A stretch of DNA of 64,000 nucleotides from Neptuniibacter marinus (GCF_001597725.1 NZ_LUTR01000001.1:62001-126000), one strand, 5' to 3'. Shown: positions 53,782 through 63,290, numbered from the stretch's first letter. The notes: generated by a model from the letters alone, not told the origin. Numbers and translations: made by a program.

Positions 53782-54996
53782 CTAACCCGATACAGCAAAC
53801 ATTGATTTAAAGAAGCCATAGTAAACATATCCAACAATCCCACCGATCATCAGAATTGATATAGGCTCCATCGCAGCGGCCAACGCTTTCGTAATAGAAC
53901 GCACCCGCTCCTCATAAAAACTGCCAGCATCTTGCATCACCTGCACCATATTTCCGGTACGTTCTCCCACCAGCGTCATCTCTTGAATAAGCCCTTCAAT
54001 ATAAGGTTTACGAAAGCTTTTCCCCATATCATCGCCACGCAAAATATCCTCAGCTGCTTGAGATATATCCCGTGCAATCATTTTGTTATTAATCAAAGAG
54101 CTAATAATCTGTAACGACTGCACAACAGATATGCCACTTTGCAACATACTGGTTAACCCCCAAGTAATCTGTGACATTGAGCTAGCCGAAATCATCTTGC
54201 CAATAAGCGGTGTCTTAAGAAGAATCAGGTCTAGAAACAAACGCCCTTTGGGCTGCCTATAGGTAATAAAAATGGAAACTAAGATGGCAATGATGCAAAC
54301 GATAATCAGCCACCAATATTGATGAATAAAATTGGAAATACCCATCATCTGCAGCATTTCGGGTGGCGGAACGCGACCCGTTTTTGCAAAGAAAGCAGCA
54401 AACTTAGGTATGACAGTAGACATCAAGAAGATAAACACACCCACCGTCATAAACAGCACAACCGCAGGGTAGGTCATGGTGGAAATTAATTGGCTTTTAA
54501 TCTCCGCCTGACGCTCCATAAAACTCGCGATACGTACTAACGCTGGTTCTAATTCACCACTAGCTTCTGCGCTTCGAATCATATGCAAGGCTAAAGGCGT
54601 AAATATAGCTTCATGCTTTTCCATCGCTTGGGAGAAAGATCTGCCTGCGCTAATTTGATCATTCATATCATCAATGATCCGAAGCATTCCTCCCCGCTGT
54701 ATTCCCCTTAATATATTGAGCCCTTCAGTCACCGAAAGCCCAGAGCGAAGCATTAACGCAAACTGCCTAAAGAAAAATATTTTTTGTGAATTTTTAATCG
54801 GTAGAAGCGCACTGATCTCATCCAATAAACCAACATTCGGCTTATTTTTCTCGTTTTTAGATGTACTTTCATGAATATCGGTAATATAGATACCTTTATT
54901 CTGCAGTTTGGCGATTGCCGCATCATGATCGACCGCCGAAATAGTGCCACTGCGAGCATCGCCCGATGTGCTAATACCGTTGTAGGAGAACTTCAT
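53782..54996 (-). CDS. Inner-membrane platform protein, PilC/GspF family
   Basis: A 404-residue GspF-family protein with two T2SSF domains: residues about 70-190 (FFRQFALMLRSGLSVTEGLN) and about 270-395 (ITWGLTSMLQSGISVVQSLQ), each followed by membrane helices (VVLFMTVGVFIFLMSTVIPKF; ISILMIGGIVGYVYYGFFKS). It anchors the assembly ATPases and drives pilin polymerisation. It overlaps the GspE-like gene by ATGA. Confidence 0.92.
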   Translation of the reverse strand: MKFSYNGISTSGDARSGTISAVDHDAAIAKLQNKGIYITDIHESTSKNEKNKPNVGLLDEISALLPIKNSQKIFFFRQFALMLRSGLSVTEGLNILRGIQRGGMLRIIDDMNDQISAGRSFSQAMEKHEAIFTPLALHMIRSAEASGELEPALVRIASFMERQAEIKSQLISTMTYPAVVLFMTVGVFIFLMSTVIPKFAAFFAKTGRVPPPEMLQMMGISNFIHQYWWLIIVCIIAILVSIFITYRQPKGRLFLDLILLKTPLIGKMISASSMSQITWGLTSMLQSGISVVQSLQIISSLINNKMIARDISQAAEDILRGDDMGKSFRKPYIEGLIQEMTLVGERTGNMVQVMQDAGSFYEERVRSITKALAAAMEPISILMIGGIVGYVYYGFFKSMFAVSG

Positions 54997-56624
54997 CTAC
55001 CCTCCTCCACTAACCTATGCACTAAACCTAAATGCTTAAGCTCATCTAATGTAGTTAACCCCTGAATCACTTTCTCGCAGCCATCATGGGCTAGGCTGAC
55101 ATAGTATTGCGCATGCTTACGTAACTGTTGTTCGTCAGCACCCTGGGTAATTAACTCACGAAGGAGATCATCCACCCACAAGGTTTCAAACAGCGCGATC
55201 CTACCTTTAAAACCTGTGCCATCACAAAGAGAACAACCCTGAGGATGGGACAGCATTACCACTTGATCGGTTTCCTCTATACCTAAAGCATCTAACTCAG
55301 CTAAGTCAGCCTCCATCTCTAACTTACAATGCTGGCAAAGCCTTCTCGCCAAGCGCTGTGCCACGACTCCCTGTAAACTAGAAGCGATCATAAACGGCTC
55401 TAAGCCAATATTTTTAAGCCTTGTAACACTAGCAATCGCCGAGTTAGTGTGCAAAGTGGACAGAACCATATGACCTGTAGTCGCGGCTTTAAGTGCAATT
55501 TCAGCCGTTTCTGGATCACGTATCTCCCCCACCATAATCACATCGGGATCATGACGTAGAAAACTACGTAGCGCTGAGGCGAAATTTACTTTGGCATTCA
55601 TCTGTACTTGCGAAACACCCTCGACAACCATCTCCACAGGATCTTCCGCCGTTAGAATATTAGTACTTTCGGACTTTAACTGAGTAAGCGCGGCATAGAG
55701 TGTTGTTGATTTACCACTACCGGTAGGCCCTGTAATAAGAACGATGCCATGAGGTTGCGCAATAACACGGCTAAACTGGCGTAAGCTTTCAGATGACATA
55801 CCCAGTTGGGTTAAGGTTAATAATTGATTATCAGTCCCTAATAGTCGCAGTGTAACCCTTTCACCATGTTTGGTTGGCGCAGTCGCCACCCTCATTTCAA
55901 ACTCTATATTGGAAGGTGTTACATAATCAGCACCACCATCTTGGGGCATGCGCGTTTCCGCAATATCTAAATGGGACATTACTTTAATACGACTAACCAA
56001 AGAGCTGCCTTCAGCTAGCGAAAAACGCTTACCATACTGCTGTAAACGTCCATCAACCCTAAAACGAATCAAATAAAATTCAGTCTGAGGCTCAATATGT
56101 ATATCCGAAGCGCGGTGCATATAGGCAGAATTTAATAGCTGCTTAAATGATTCCACCGCATCAAACCCTACTTCAGGGGTGTGTATCTCTAGATCTATAC
56201 GTAAGCAGCTTTCGAAGGTTTCCGGATCGGTTACACAAAGCTTAATATCGGTTTTAAAAATCCGTTGTACTTGCTTCTCCAGTGCAGGGTTTTCAGGCGA
56301 GTCAGTAACAACATAGATCGCCTCATCTTCATTAGATGCAACCTCAATCGGTAAAATACGCCACTGACGAACAAGACTTTGAGGTATTAAGTTTAGCTGT
56401 TTCTTATTAACCCGAACCTGTGATGAACGAACGAAGAGTAATCCCTGTTCACTGGCATAAGCATGGTAAAAGCTACTCAAAGATAGACGCTGCTGATAAC
56501 AAAGTGCAGTCACCTCATCCAACTGAAAACGACGTGCATTTAAGCGCGCCCCTGTTTGCTGTTCAGGAGTTATAAGTCCTTGATTTAATGCTGCCTCAAG
56601 CAGAGCCTTTCCTCGAATCGCCAT
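54993..56624 (-). CDS. Assembly ATPase, PilB/GspE family
   Basis: A 543-residue hexameric secretion ATPase. The N-terminal part (1-90) looks like a degraded MshEN/GspE-N domain (GLITPEQ). The ATPase shows RMPQDG, Walker A GPTGSGKSTT, the Asp box, Walker B VGEIRDPETAEIAL and the His box VLSTLHTNSAIAS. A tetra-Cys metal site is intact (CQHC and CSLC), typical of GspE/PilB. It powers extension of the pilus or pseudopilus. The gene is 4 bp from the PilT-like stop. Confidence 0.93.
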   Translation of the reverse strand: MAIRGKALLEAALNQGLITPEQQTGARLNARRFQLDEVTALCYQQRLSLSSFYHAYASEQGLLFVRSSQVRVNKKQLNLIPQSLVRQWRILPIEVASNEDEAIYVVTDSPENPALEKQVQRIFKTDIKLCVTDPETFESCLRIDLEIHTPEVGFDAVESFKQLLNSAYMHRASDIHIEPQTEFYLIRFRVDGRLQQYGKRFSLAEGSSLVSRIKVMSHLDIAETRMPQDGGADYVTPSNIEFEMRVATAPTKHGERVTLRLLGTDNQLLTLTQLGMSSESLRQFSRVIAQPHGIVLITGPTGSGKSTTLYAALTQLKSESTNILTAEDPVEMVVEGVSQVQMNAKVNFASALRSFLRHDPDVIMVGEIRDPETAEIALKAATTGHMVLSTLHTNSAIASVTRLKNIGLEPFMIASSLQGVVAQRLARRLCQHCKLEMEADLAELDALGIEETDQVVMLSHPQGCSLCDGTGFKGRIALFETLWVDDLLRELITQGADEQQLRKHAQYYVSLAHDGCEKVIQGLTTLDELKHLGLVHRLVEEGR

Positions 56625-56628
56625 AAGC

Positions 56629-57717
56629 CTACCTATTTAAAACCTTGAGCGCGTTTTCAAACTGCTCTTTTCTATAGGTTAACTGCAGCGCTTTTTCATA
56701 AGTAATTAGCTTATCTTTAACACGCAGAGCTAAAGCATATTCAAGGGTTTGATTACCTTGTGAGCGACCTGTTTCCATCACTGAACGAATCTGTGCAGAG
56801 TTTTTCTCACGGATCAGATTCGACACTGCACCGTTAACCATCAGGATTTCATTCACAGGTACACGACCCGATCCGTCTGCGGAAGACACTAATATTTGCG
56901 TAACAACAGCACGCAAACTCATGGAAAGTTGCTGACGGACAGTATTTTGTAGATCACCGGGAAACATACCGACAAGACGATCGATCACACCTACAGCATC
57001 ATTAGTATGCAGTGTGGCAAAAACCAAGTGTCCAGTTTCCGCAGCAGTAATTGCCGCATGCATAGTTTCAAGATCTCGCATTTCGCCTAACAGCATAACG
57101 TCAGGATCTTCTCGCATAGCACTGCGAATAGCATCAGCAAAGCTCAGTACATCCTCACCTACTTCTCGCTGATGGACGACAGAGCATTTATTAGGGTGAA
57201 CAAACTCTATCGGGTCCTCAATCGTCAAAATATGGCAAGCACGCTCCTCATTAATTTTGTTAATCATGCTCGCTAAGGTTGTGGATTTACCACTGCCTGT
57301 AGTACCCGTAACAAGAACCAGCCCATCCTTTTGGCCTGCAATCACTTCTAGTTGCTCGGGAAGACGTAACTCTTCGAAAGTACAAAACGCATTATTTAAG
57401 GCACGTACCGCAAATGCTAAGCCTCCTCGTTCGAAATAAAAATTTAAACGGAAACGTTCACCCTCTGCGTTGCTATAACCTAAATCACAACTACGTTGAG
57501 TTGTTAAATGCTCGAACTGCTCTGCTGATAAAAGCGCCTCGGCCATCCCTTTCAGCGTCCCTCTTTCTAAAACAGGCAACTGGTTCTGTTCGAGTAATTC
57601 TCCCTGTATACGAAAAACCGGATAAACATCTACAGAGCCATGCATATCAGAGGCACCGAGTGCCAACATAGACGCCAAAAGATCTTCAAATTGTTGTTTA
57701 TAAAAATGACTATTCAT
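56629..57717 (-). CDS. Retraction-type ATPase, PilT family
   Basis: A 362-residue secretion ATPase of the PilT class. It has Walker A GTTGSGKSTTL, Walker B MLLGEMRDLETMHAAI, His box VFATLHTNDAVG and the C-terminal NLIREKNSAQIRSVMETG, the PilT-type helix region (AIRNLIRE-like). It lacks the tetra-Cys site, as PilT does. PilT depolymerises the pilus, giving force and twitching or uptake. Its presence in the same operon as a GspE-type ATPase argues for a retractable filament rather than a plain type II secreton. Coupled to the PilO-like gene (TAATG). Confidence 0.92.
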   Translation of the reverse strand: MNSHFYKQQFEDLLASMLALGASDMHGSVDVYPVFRIQGELLEQNQLPVLERGTLKGMAEALLSAEQFEHLTTQRSCDLGYSNAEGERFRLNFYFERGGLAFAVRALNNAFCTFEELRLPEQLEVIAGQKDGLVLVTGTTGSGKSTTLASMINKINEERACHILTIEDPIEFVHPNKCSVVHQREVGEDVLSFADAIRSAMREDPDVMLLGEMRDLETMHAAITAAETGHLVFATLHTNDAVGVIDRLVGMFPGDLQNTVRQQLSMSLRAVVTQILVSSADGSGRVPVNEILMVNGAVSNLIREKNSAQIRSVMETGRSQGNQTLEYALALRVKDKLITYEKALQLTYRKEQFENALKVLNR

Positions 57718-58352
57718 TACAATGCCAACGTAATCTGAATATCTAACACATGCCCGCCACCCAATGCTGTACGGTCAGTTCGGCTAATCTGTACTTTGAT
57801 GGGAACAACTGAGTATTCCAATTTAGAGAGTCTTTGAATAAAACCATGCAATGCACTATAACCACCCTGTAAATGCAGGTCGTACAATGGTCTATTCAGC
57901 GATGAGGCAGAAGCCTTCTTCGTTTTTGTAGAGACAAACTGAATAAGGTTCGCTTGGCTTTGAACTTTTGAGAGCAGCTGCAAGTTACTTTCTTTCGCAT
58001 TACGATTCACATCGCCTACCAATTGAGCAACTTTAGTTTTATCGCGTAGGTCAACAAATACATGCCCAAACCCAGATAAGAGTGCTTTCTCTTCCTCAAC
58101 CTGCTGATCCAGTTTTTTAATGTCTTTGGATTTAATCTGTTTACCATTTAGTTCAGGAAGTACAACTTTCTTACCCCTCTTTTGTTCGCGGGATAGTTTA
58201 TTTTTAGCCGATTGCAACTGCTCGTCTAAAATCAAAACTTGTGTATTTAGATCTGCCCCTCGAGTAAAAAAGTAGCCACCTAGAACCAAAGCCAACCCTA
58301 AAACCAGTAACAACAATTTTTCCCGCGGCGCCATAGTCTCAAACAACGACAT
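57717..58352 (-). CDS. PilO/GspM-like platform protein
   Basis: A 211-residue protein with a single N-terminal membrane helix (LLLLVLGLALVLGGYFF), a long coiled coil (about 30-95; LNTQVLILDEQLQSAKNKLS) and a ferredoxin-like C-terminal domain (about 120-211, ending DIQITLAL). This is the PilO/MshJ/GspM architecture. It would form a heterodimer with the PilN-like part of the upstream fusion protein. Sequence identity to known families is low; assignment rests on architecture and position. Confidence 0.78.
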   Translation of the reverse strand: MSLFETMAPREKLLLLVLGLALVLGGYFFTRGADLNTQVLILDEQLQSAKNKLSREQKRGKKVVLPELNGKQIKSKDIKKLDQQVEEEKALLSGFGHVFVDLRDKTKVAQLVGDVNRNAKESNLQLLSKVQSQANLIQFVSTKTKKASASSLNRPLYDLHLQGGYSALHGFIQRLSKLEYSVVPIKVQISRTDRTALGGGHVLDIQITLAL

Positions 58353-60073
58353 TATTCTGCCTCCTGATGTTTAAGCAAAAACTCAAAAGCATAAACACCG
58401 TTTTGCATCAAAGCCGTATCACCACTAAAATTACTAGGGCTTTTAGCTACATACATATGCAGCGCCTCTAAACTGATAGATAGCACTTGGTTGAAGTCAT
58501 CAATACTGGCCTGATCTACCGCTTTTCCTGTCAACGAAAACTCATACCACTTGGTTTCTTTGAGTGTTTCAAGCACCACTCCATCATTAATACTTTCTGA
58601 CAGTACGGGTAATAAACGCGCCATAAATGCTTGTCGTTTAACAATAACTTGTTCTACCAGCTGCTTTTCAGATTGGAGCAGCGTTAGATTTTTCTGTTTT
58701 TCCTTAAATAGCTGGATATTTTTTTCCGCTTCTTGAGATTCTTTACGCAGCTCTTTTTTAGACGCTTTAAATCGATTAAGCTGCTCCTCTTTCGCAATCA
58801 GCTCCTGCCTAATTTCTTCAAGCGTCCAATGGTAATAACCTTCATAAGCGGCAATAAAAAGCGGAACAGTTAGCACTCCCATAAAGACTTTAAAGTTTTT
58901 ACTGCGATAAAAAGGATCTGGCGGCGGCATACCCGCTAGTGGAGCTAATAAGAGTGGTGATGCCCCCAAAAAGTGTTGGGCAACACCAAGTTCACATAAC
59001 AGCGCCTCATCATTGAGTTGCGTACGACTAACAAGAGACTCTGGCGTCAGCCCCAAAACAGTTTCAAGATATGAGACCTGCTCGGAATAAGCATGATCAA
59101 AATCAGCAACAAACCAACGTGCTATATCAACAAAAGCCCCATTGCCTATAAGGTCAGCCACCGATGAGATATCTACCGGCTGGTTAGAACACTTAATCAT
59201 TGCAGCATCTAATACGCGGCCATTAGAAAGTACCATGCAGTAAATATAAGCTTGGTGAAATTCAGTCAGTAGAATGGTTTCGTCACTCTCACCTAGCAAA
59301 GGGACTGTCGAACCAGCAAAGGGGTAGACCTGTCTTAAATTAAGGCGAGGTACTTTAGCTGAACCACTTATTTTTTTGACAGCTTCCAACCATTGTTGAT
59401 GCTGGGCAATAGGCATAGAGGTACATAAATATTTTTTGGCTGCATCGCCCGCATCCAGCATCCCCACGGGATCAGACGCTTTATCCAATTGAGGCCGCCA
59501 TTGAGTAACTAAACGTTGATCAGATAACTGCAACTGCTGTTGAATATGTAAACATTCTGAAATCTGCTCTTTAGATACCATCTGTTCACGAATAGCGACT
59601 TCACCATACCGCATCGGACCTCGCCCACTTGGTTGAGCCTTTTCTTCAGCTACTAAGGTTGTTAGTGTCTCGCGCTGCTCAGCATTTATATAACCACGCC
59701 CCATCAGTAACCAACCTAAGTCCCAATTTGGCGATTGAGTTGCAACAATGCCTTCCATCTCCCAACGCAGCATCTCCAGAAGATTGCCTTTATCTTCAGA
59801 TTCAAAACTCTCGGTCACCTCAACCAAACCGGAGATCGCGCTAACATGCAGTAATAGCACTGTATTAGGCATATTTTTACCTAATACATTTTGCAACTGC
59901 TCAAAGACATCACCTAAAGCAGCAATAGGCTCAACCTTATGAGAGGTAACAGAAACTGTTACTTTTAATTCATCACGATTCCCATTAATAACTGTCGCTT
60001 TTAAATCAAAACCGTTGACTTTAAGAACAAGAATTCCTTTTCCCGCTATTTTTTTATGAAGGAACGACAACAT
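58352..60073 (-). CDS. PilM-MshEN-like-PilN fusion protein
   Basis: A 573-residue composite platform protein. Residues 1-115 and about 195-385 resemble the two halves of a PilM/GspL actin-like cytoplasmic domain. Between them (about 118-180) sit two GspE-N/MshEN-type motifs: DLGWLLMGRGYINAEQ and RYGEVAIREQMVSKEQ, the second matching the RLGxxLVxxGLI...L...L..Q pattern with Gln for the central Gly. A single membrane helix follows (VFMGVLTVPLFIAAY, about 396-410), then a coiled coil (about 415-480) and a PilN-like domain (LETLKETKWYEFSLTG). The domain splitting is inferred by eye. It is coupled at both ends to its neighbours. Confidence 0.75.
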   Translation of the reverse strand: MLSFLHKKIAGKGILVLKVNGFDLKATVINGNRDELKVTVSVTSHKVEPIAALGDVFEQLQNVLGKNMPNTVLLLHVSAISGLVEVTESFESEDKGNLLEMLRWEMEGIVATQSPNWDLGWLLMGRGYINAEQRETLTTLVAEEKAQPSGRGPMRYGEVAIREQMVSKEQISECLHIQQQLQLSDQRLVTQWRPQLDKASDPVGMLDAGDAAKKYLCTSMPIAQHQQWLEAVKKISGSAKVPRLNLRQVYPFAGSTVPLLGESDETILLTEFHQAYIYCMVLSNGRVLDAAMIKCSNQPVDISSVADLIGNGAFVDIARWFVADFDHAYSEQVSYLETVLGLTPESLVSRTQLNDEALLCELGVAQHFLGASPLLLAPLAGMPPPDPFYRSKNFKVFMGVLTVPLFIAAYEGYYHWTLEEIRQELIAKEEQLNRFKASKKELRKESQEAEKNIQLFKEKQKNLTLLQSEKQLVEQVIVKRQAFMARLLPVLSESINDGVVLETLKETKWYEFSLTGKAVDQASIDDFNQVLSISLEALHMYVAKSPSNFSGDTALMQNGVYAFEFLLKHQEAE

Positions 60074-61074
60074 TAATCAACCTCGAACTGTAAAGATGGT
60101 TGCGTAGAACGAGGGATAACTAAGAGACGGTCATAGCCTGTAATGACATTAGCGTCATCAATCACAAAAACAGCATGCTGCCCTGCGGGAATATAAGTAC
60201 TTGAAGGCGTGACACTAGCACCACTTTCCATCCACTCTGATGAAGTAAACAAGCGAGACCTTTCGATTGAAGGTACTCCCCCAGAAGCCGCAGCTACTGA
60301 GAAATAATAGGTAGTCCAACGCTCCGCTGGGGTGGAAACTGCTTTATTTTTAAAAACAGCTAGCGCAACTTTCTGAGGGTTTGCACTGTAATTCGTTACT
60401 TGAATATCAAGCTGATTCAACGGAACTTGCCAATCTAAACTCGAAACCGCACCAGAAACAGGCACATCGAAGGGTGAAGGATGTTGCCTGTCATCGCCTT
60501 TAAAATTAAAGTAGTAGTCACCAACCGCTGTGCTACTCACTTCAAAACCTACCCCCCAACCATCTAAAAACTCGTTATTACTATCGATACCTTCCTGCAA
60601 ATAAGCCCCGCGATAACCTTTTAGCTGAGCATATGAGGAAGATGCTAAAGAACTACCTGAAGCACTCAACTTCAGGTAGGGAGTTACACTGCCAAAAGCA
60701 GCCCAATCATTACTACCATCTTTGTTCCACACGTCATCTTTATAAATCAATGGAAATAACTCAGAAGCAGCTTGCGAGGCCGTACCGCTAGTGGGTGGTA
60801 GCACACCGTTATCGACCACAAAACCCGATAAAAGTGATTGGTTTTGGTAGGTTGATTGGTTATAAATAGCCCGTTTAATAAGCTTCATTTTCGCTAAGCT
60901 TTCATCGTAACGAAGTTGATTATCTTGGTTATCAATAAAAGCTAAAGGGGTACTAGCGATTAAACCGATAATGAGCATGACTAAGACTAATTCGAGCAAT
61001 GTGAAGCCTTGCTGCTTAACCTTAGCACGACACCGGTTTTTGCCAATTGAATGCGTAGCAATTAACGTAGACAT
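60073..61074 (-). CDS. Large prepilin-like protein 3
   Basis: A 333-residue type IV prepilin with a class III signal: a short basic leader and the cleavage motif QQGFTLLELVLVMLIIGL with Glu at +5. The mature N-terminal helix is followed by about 280 residues of largely polar, beta-type domain, about twice the usual pilin size. Motifs of interest are repeated Ser/Ala-rich stretches (SGSSLASSSYAQ). It is likely a minor or tip pilin. The start at 61074 overlaps the preceding prepilin stop by 13 bp. Processing needs a prepilin peptidase, which is not in this window. Confidence 0.85.
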   Translation of the reverse strand: MSTLIATHSIGKNRCRAKVKQQGFTLLELVLVMLIIGLIASTPLAFIDNQDNQLRYDESLAKMKLIKRAIYNQSTYQNQSLLSGFVVDNGVLPPTSGTASQAASELFPLIYKDDVWNKDGSNDWAAFGSVTPYLKLSASGSSLASSSYAQLKGYRGAYLQEGIDSNNEFLDGWGVGFEVSSTAVGDYYFNFKGDDRQHPSPFDVPVSGAVSSLDWQVPLNQLDIQVTNYSANPQKVALAVFKNKAVSTPAERWTTYYFSVAAASGGVPSIERSRLFTSSEWMESGASVTPSSTYIPAGQHAVFVIDDANVITGYDRLLVIPRSTQPSLQFEVD

Positions 61075-61934
61075 AAAACGATATCATCCCCGCTGCTGCT
61101 ACATAGTAGATCTTGACTGCAATAATCGTCTTCCTCGTCATCTGTTTCAGCGTAATCACAGCTATTGGGCTCATACACACCATTAGAACCCAAACTCACC
61201 AAACGCGCAGCTCCTGGCACAAATGGATCGCGCTCGCCTGCCAATAGATCCAAATCTATGGCCAGATAAGGCCTCCCTAGCTGAGAAAATAACGTACTAT
61301 CGGCCTCTGAAACTTTGCGCCATTCCAATAAACAAGGAGAGCTATGGCATCCATCGTTACTACGACTGACCCCCTCATCCACGGGGTAATGATCAAATGG
61401 GTCCGCAATGGCAACCACCGATTCTAACTCGGTGTTATAGATGAAATAGGGTTGTCCCTGCGTAGCATCAGCGCCACTAGCAGTCAGATCATCACCTATA
61501 TCCACATAAAGATATTTATGGCCGCTTAAATAGGGGCCGCGCCAACCGCGGCGATAATCGGGATTCCAAGAACTCTCATCTTCGTCATAGCTGGGGTCTA
61601 GGTTTTTAAAAAGAAAAGACAGATCGGCAGGCGTTTCACGGGAAGGAATCACACCAGTATCGGTATAATAGGCTTCTATCGCGTCACCTATTTGTTGCAT
61701 TTGATAACGGGCCGCTTGCTCAGATGCGTCTGAACCTACATCCCGAAATGAAGTGACAACGCCGCCCGCCACTACTAGCAACAATGCGGCAACCACCATC
61801 ATCTCTAATAAAGTAAAACCGGACTGGTAGCGGAAAACCGCTTGCCTAAAAGGATCGTCCTTGACACTTTTAGGCAAACGGTCTAATAGAACAACTTCTT
61901 TTTGTCTGTCTGCTAAATACATTGATAGCCACAT
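61062..61934 (-). CDS. Large prepilin-like protein 2
   Basis: A 290-residue type IV prepilin with an unusually long leader (about 38 residues) before YQSGFTLLEMMVVAALLLVV, Glu at +5. The mature helix is followed by QQIGDAIEAYYTDTGVIPSRE, the pattern of major pseudopilins (GspG type), then a large Cys-containing acidic domain with CSSSGDDIVLCL at the very end. Probable minor pilin. The start is weakly supported; ATG 61922 is an alternative. Confidence 0.82.
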   Translation of the reverse strand: MWLSMYLADRQKEVVLLDRLPKSVKDDPFRQAVFRYQSGFTLLEMMVVAALLLVVAGGVVTSFRDVGSDASEQAARYQMQQIGDAIEAYYTDTGVIPSRETPADLSFLFKNLDPSYDEDESSWNPDYRRGWRGPYLSGHKYLYVDIGDDLTASGADATQGQPYFIYNTELESVVAIADPFDHYPVDEGVSRSNDGCHSSPCLLEWRKVSEADSTLFSQLGRPYLAIDLDLLAGERDPFVPGAARLVSLGSNGVYEPNSCDYAETDDEEDDYCSQDLLCSSSGDDIVLCLR

Positions 61935-62068
61935 GATTTTTATTGTTTTTATAATAATTGCTAGAACAAACTAGCTATGTGATCTGTCGATCTGTTAAAT
62001 AATGTCTAGCCCTTGGCTAGACATCACTCACGACCATTTCAAACCATACAATCACTCGATTAAATAAT

Positions 62069-62098
62069 AAAAAAGGCAGAGGGCTCTCCCCCTCTGCC
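62069..62098 (-). terminator. Terminator after the first prepilin gene
   Basis: On the minus strand a perfect 9-bp stem (GGCAGAGGG / CCCTCTGCC), loop of 6, then six T residues. It lies 15 bp after the prepilin 1 stop and before prepilin 2, separating a first gene from the rest of the locus. Confidence 0.88.
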
Positions 62099-62112
62099 AA
62101 CATTAGGAGTGA

Positions 62113-63180
62113 TTACTCTTCCTCGTTACCTTTTGCTTCTGCAATCTCATCATCGTAAGCATCGCCACCAGCATCAAGTACTGCAATAACTTCCATATCC
62201 TCGCCTACGTCTTCCCACAAAGCAGGTGCACAAGTACCTGCAATATCATCTTCGATATTTGAACCATCCGGACATTCAGCTACTTTAACGACAATAGAGA
62301 AGTTAGAATATTTATCCGCAGGTGCATTACCATCCTGTGGCGCACGGGCAATCACTGAACCTAAATCAGCACTTGGGCCAACACCAAAGACAGCTAATAC
62401 AGCTTCTTCATCTTGCCCTAATTCTTCAGGCTCATTAAAGAATGCCATAGGAACAGTATCGGTTCCCATAGAAGTTAGATCAGTAAAGTCCGCAGCAGCA
62501 CCTGCACCAAATTCCCACTCATCGTCGTCTGCCACAAGGTCATTAAAAATCATCGATGGCTTAGTAACATCTACCAGTGCCACATCCTCAGCACTACCAG
62601 CAATCGTCTCTTCTGCCGTAGCATTACAAACAGTACCAAGAGCATAGCGAAGGGAAGTTAAACCATTCGCAGATAATGCACTTAAAGCGCCGGACGTCAC
62701 ATCGACCAATTCCAACTTTTCATACATATCGTTAGTAAGACCACCATGTACTCGCGGCACATTAGATGTAAGTCCACTAGCACTCAATACCGCTGACGAT
62801 GCTCCATTTAAAGAAGTTAAATCTACTACCAACTCACCGCCTGAATCACTAACACCAGCAGAACAAATCAACGAATCTAATCCACCCGGCAGTAAACGTT
62901 TTTCTGCAACACTAAAAATATTCATACTATTTTCTAGGGTCGCCATAGTATGAACAGCGGTCGCTTGTGCTGCGCCTTCCTCTTTACCGTCCATATTAGA
63001 GATAACTGCACCGGCAATAATGGCCAAAATTGCCACTACAACCAAAAGCTCAAGCAAGGTAAAACCACCCTGCTTCGATTGTAATTTTTCACCCTTACTA
63101 CGCAACTCCACGTCTTTAACTTGGGATAAGTCAGCTTTCTTAAATTTAGCTATCGTATTTTTTATTTTTTTAGTGTTCAT
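62113..63180 (-). CDS. Large acidic prepilin-like protein 1, probable major pilin
   Basis: A 355-residue prepilin (from ATG 63180) with a long basic leader (about 39 residues) and the processing motif KQGGFTLLELLVVVAILAII, Glu at +5. The mature domain of about 300 residues is strongly acidic and ends DDEIAEAKGNEEE. Four Cys (in LICSAG, GTVCNA, AECPDG, GTCAPA) could form two disulfides. Starting from GTG 63270 would add 30 residues without clear function; ATG 63180 has GAG-type spacing and was chosen. A terminator follows it, as for an abundantly made subunit. Confidence 0.82.
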   Translation of the reverse strand: MNTKKIKNTIAKFKKADLSQVKDVELRSKGEKLQSKQGGFTLLELLVVVAILAIIAGAVISNMDGKEEGAAQATAVHTMATLENSMNIFSVAEKRLLPGGLDSLICSAGVSDSGGELVVDLTSLNGASSAVLSASGLTSNVPRVHGGLTNDMYEKLELVDVTSGALSALSANGLTSLRYALGTVCNATAEETIAGSAEDVALVDVTKPSMIFNDLVADDDEWEFGAGAAADFTDLTSMGTDTVPMAFFNEPEELGQDEEAVLAVFGVGPSADLGSVIARAPQDGNAPADKYSNFSIVVKVAECPDGSNIEDDIAGTCAPALWEDVGEDMEVIAVLDAGGDAYDDEIAEAKGNEEE

Positions 63181-63290
63181 CGGTTTTCTCAACACATTTA
63201 CCGCATCTGTCTCGTACAGACTTTTGGATTTCTTAATTTTATTTTTTAAAGATGCAAACCCGCATTGCACTCTTATCTCATATCTATTTT

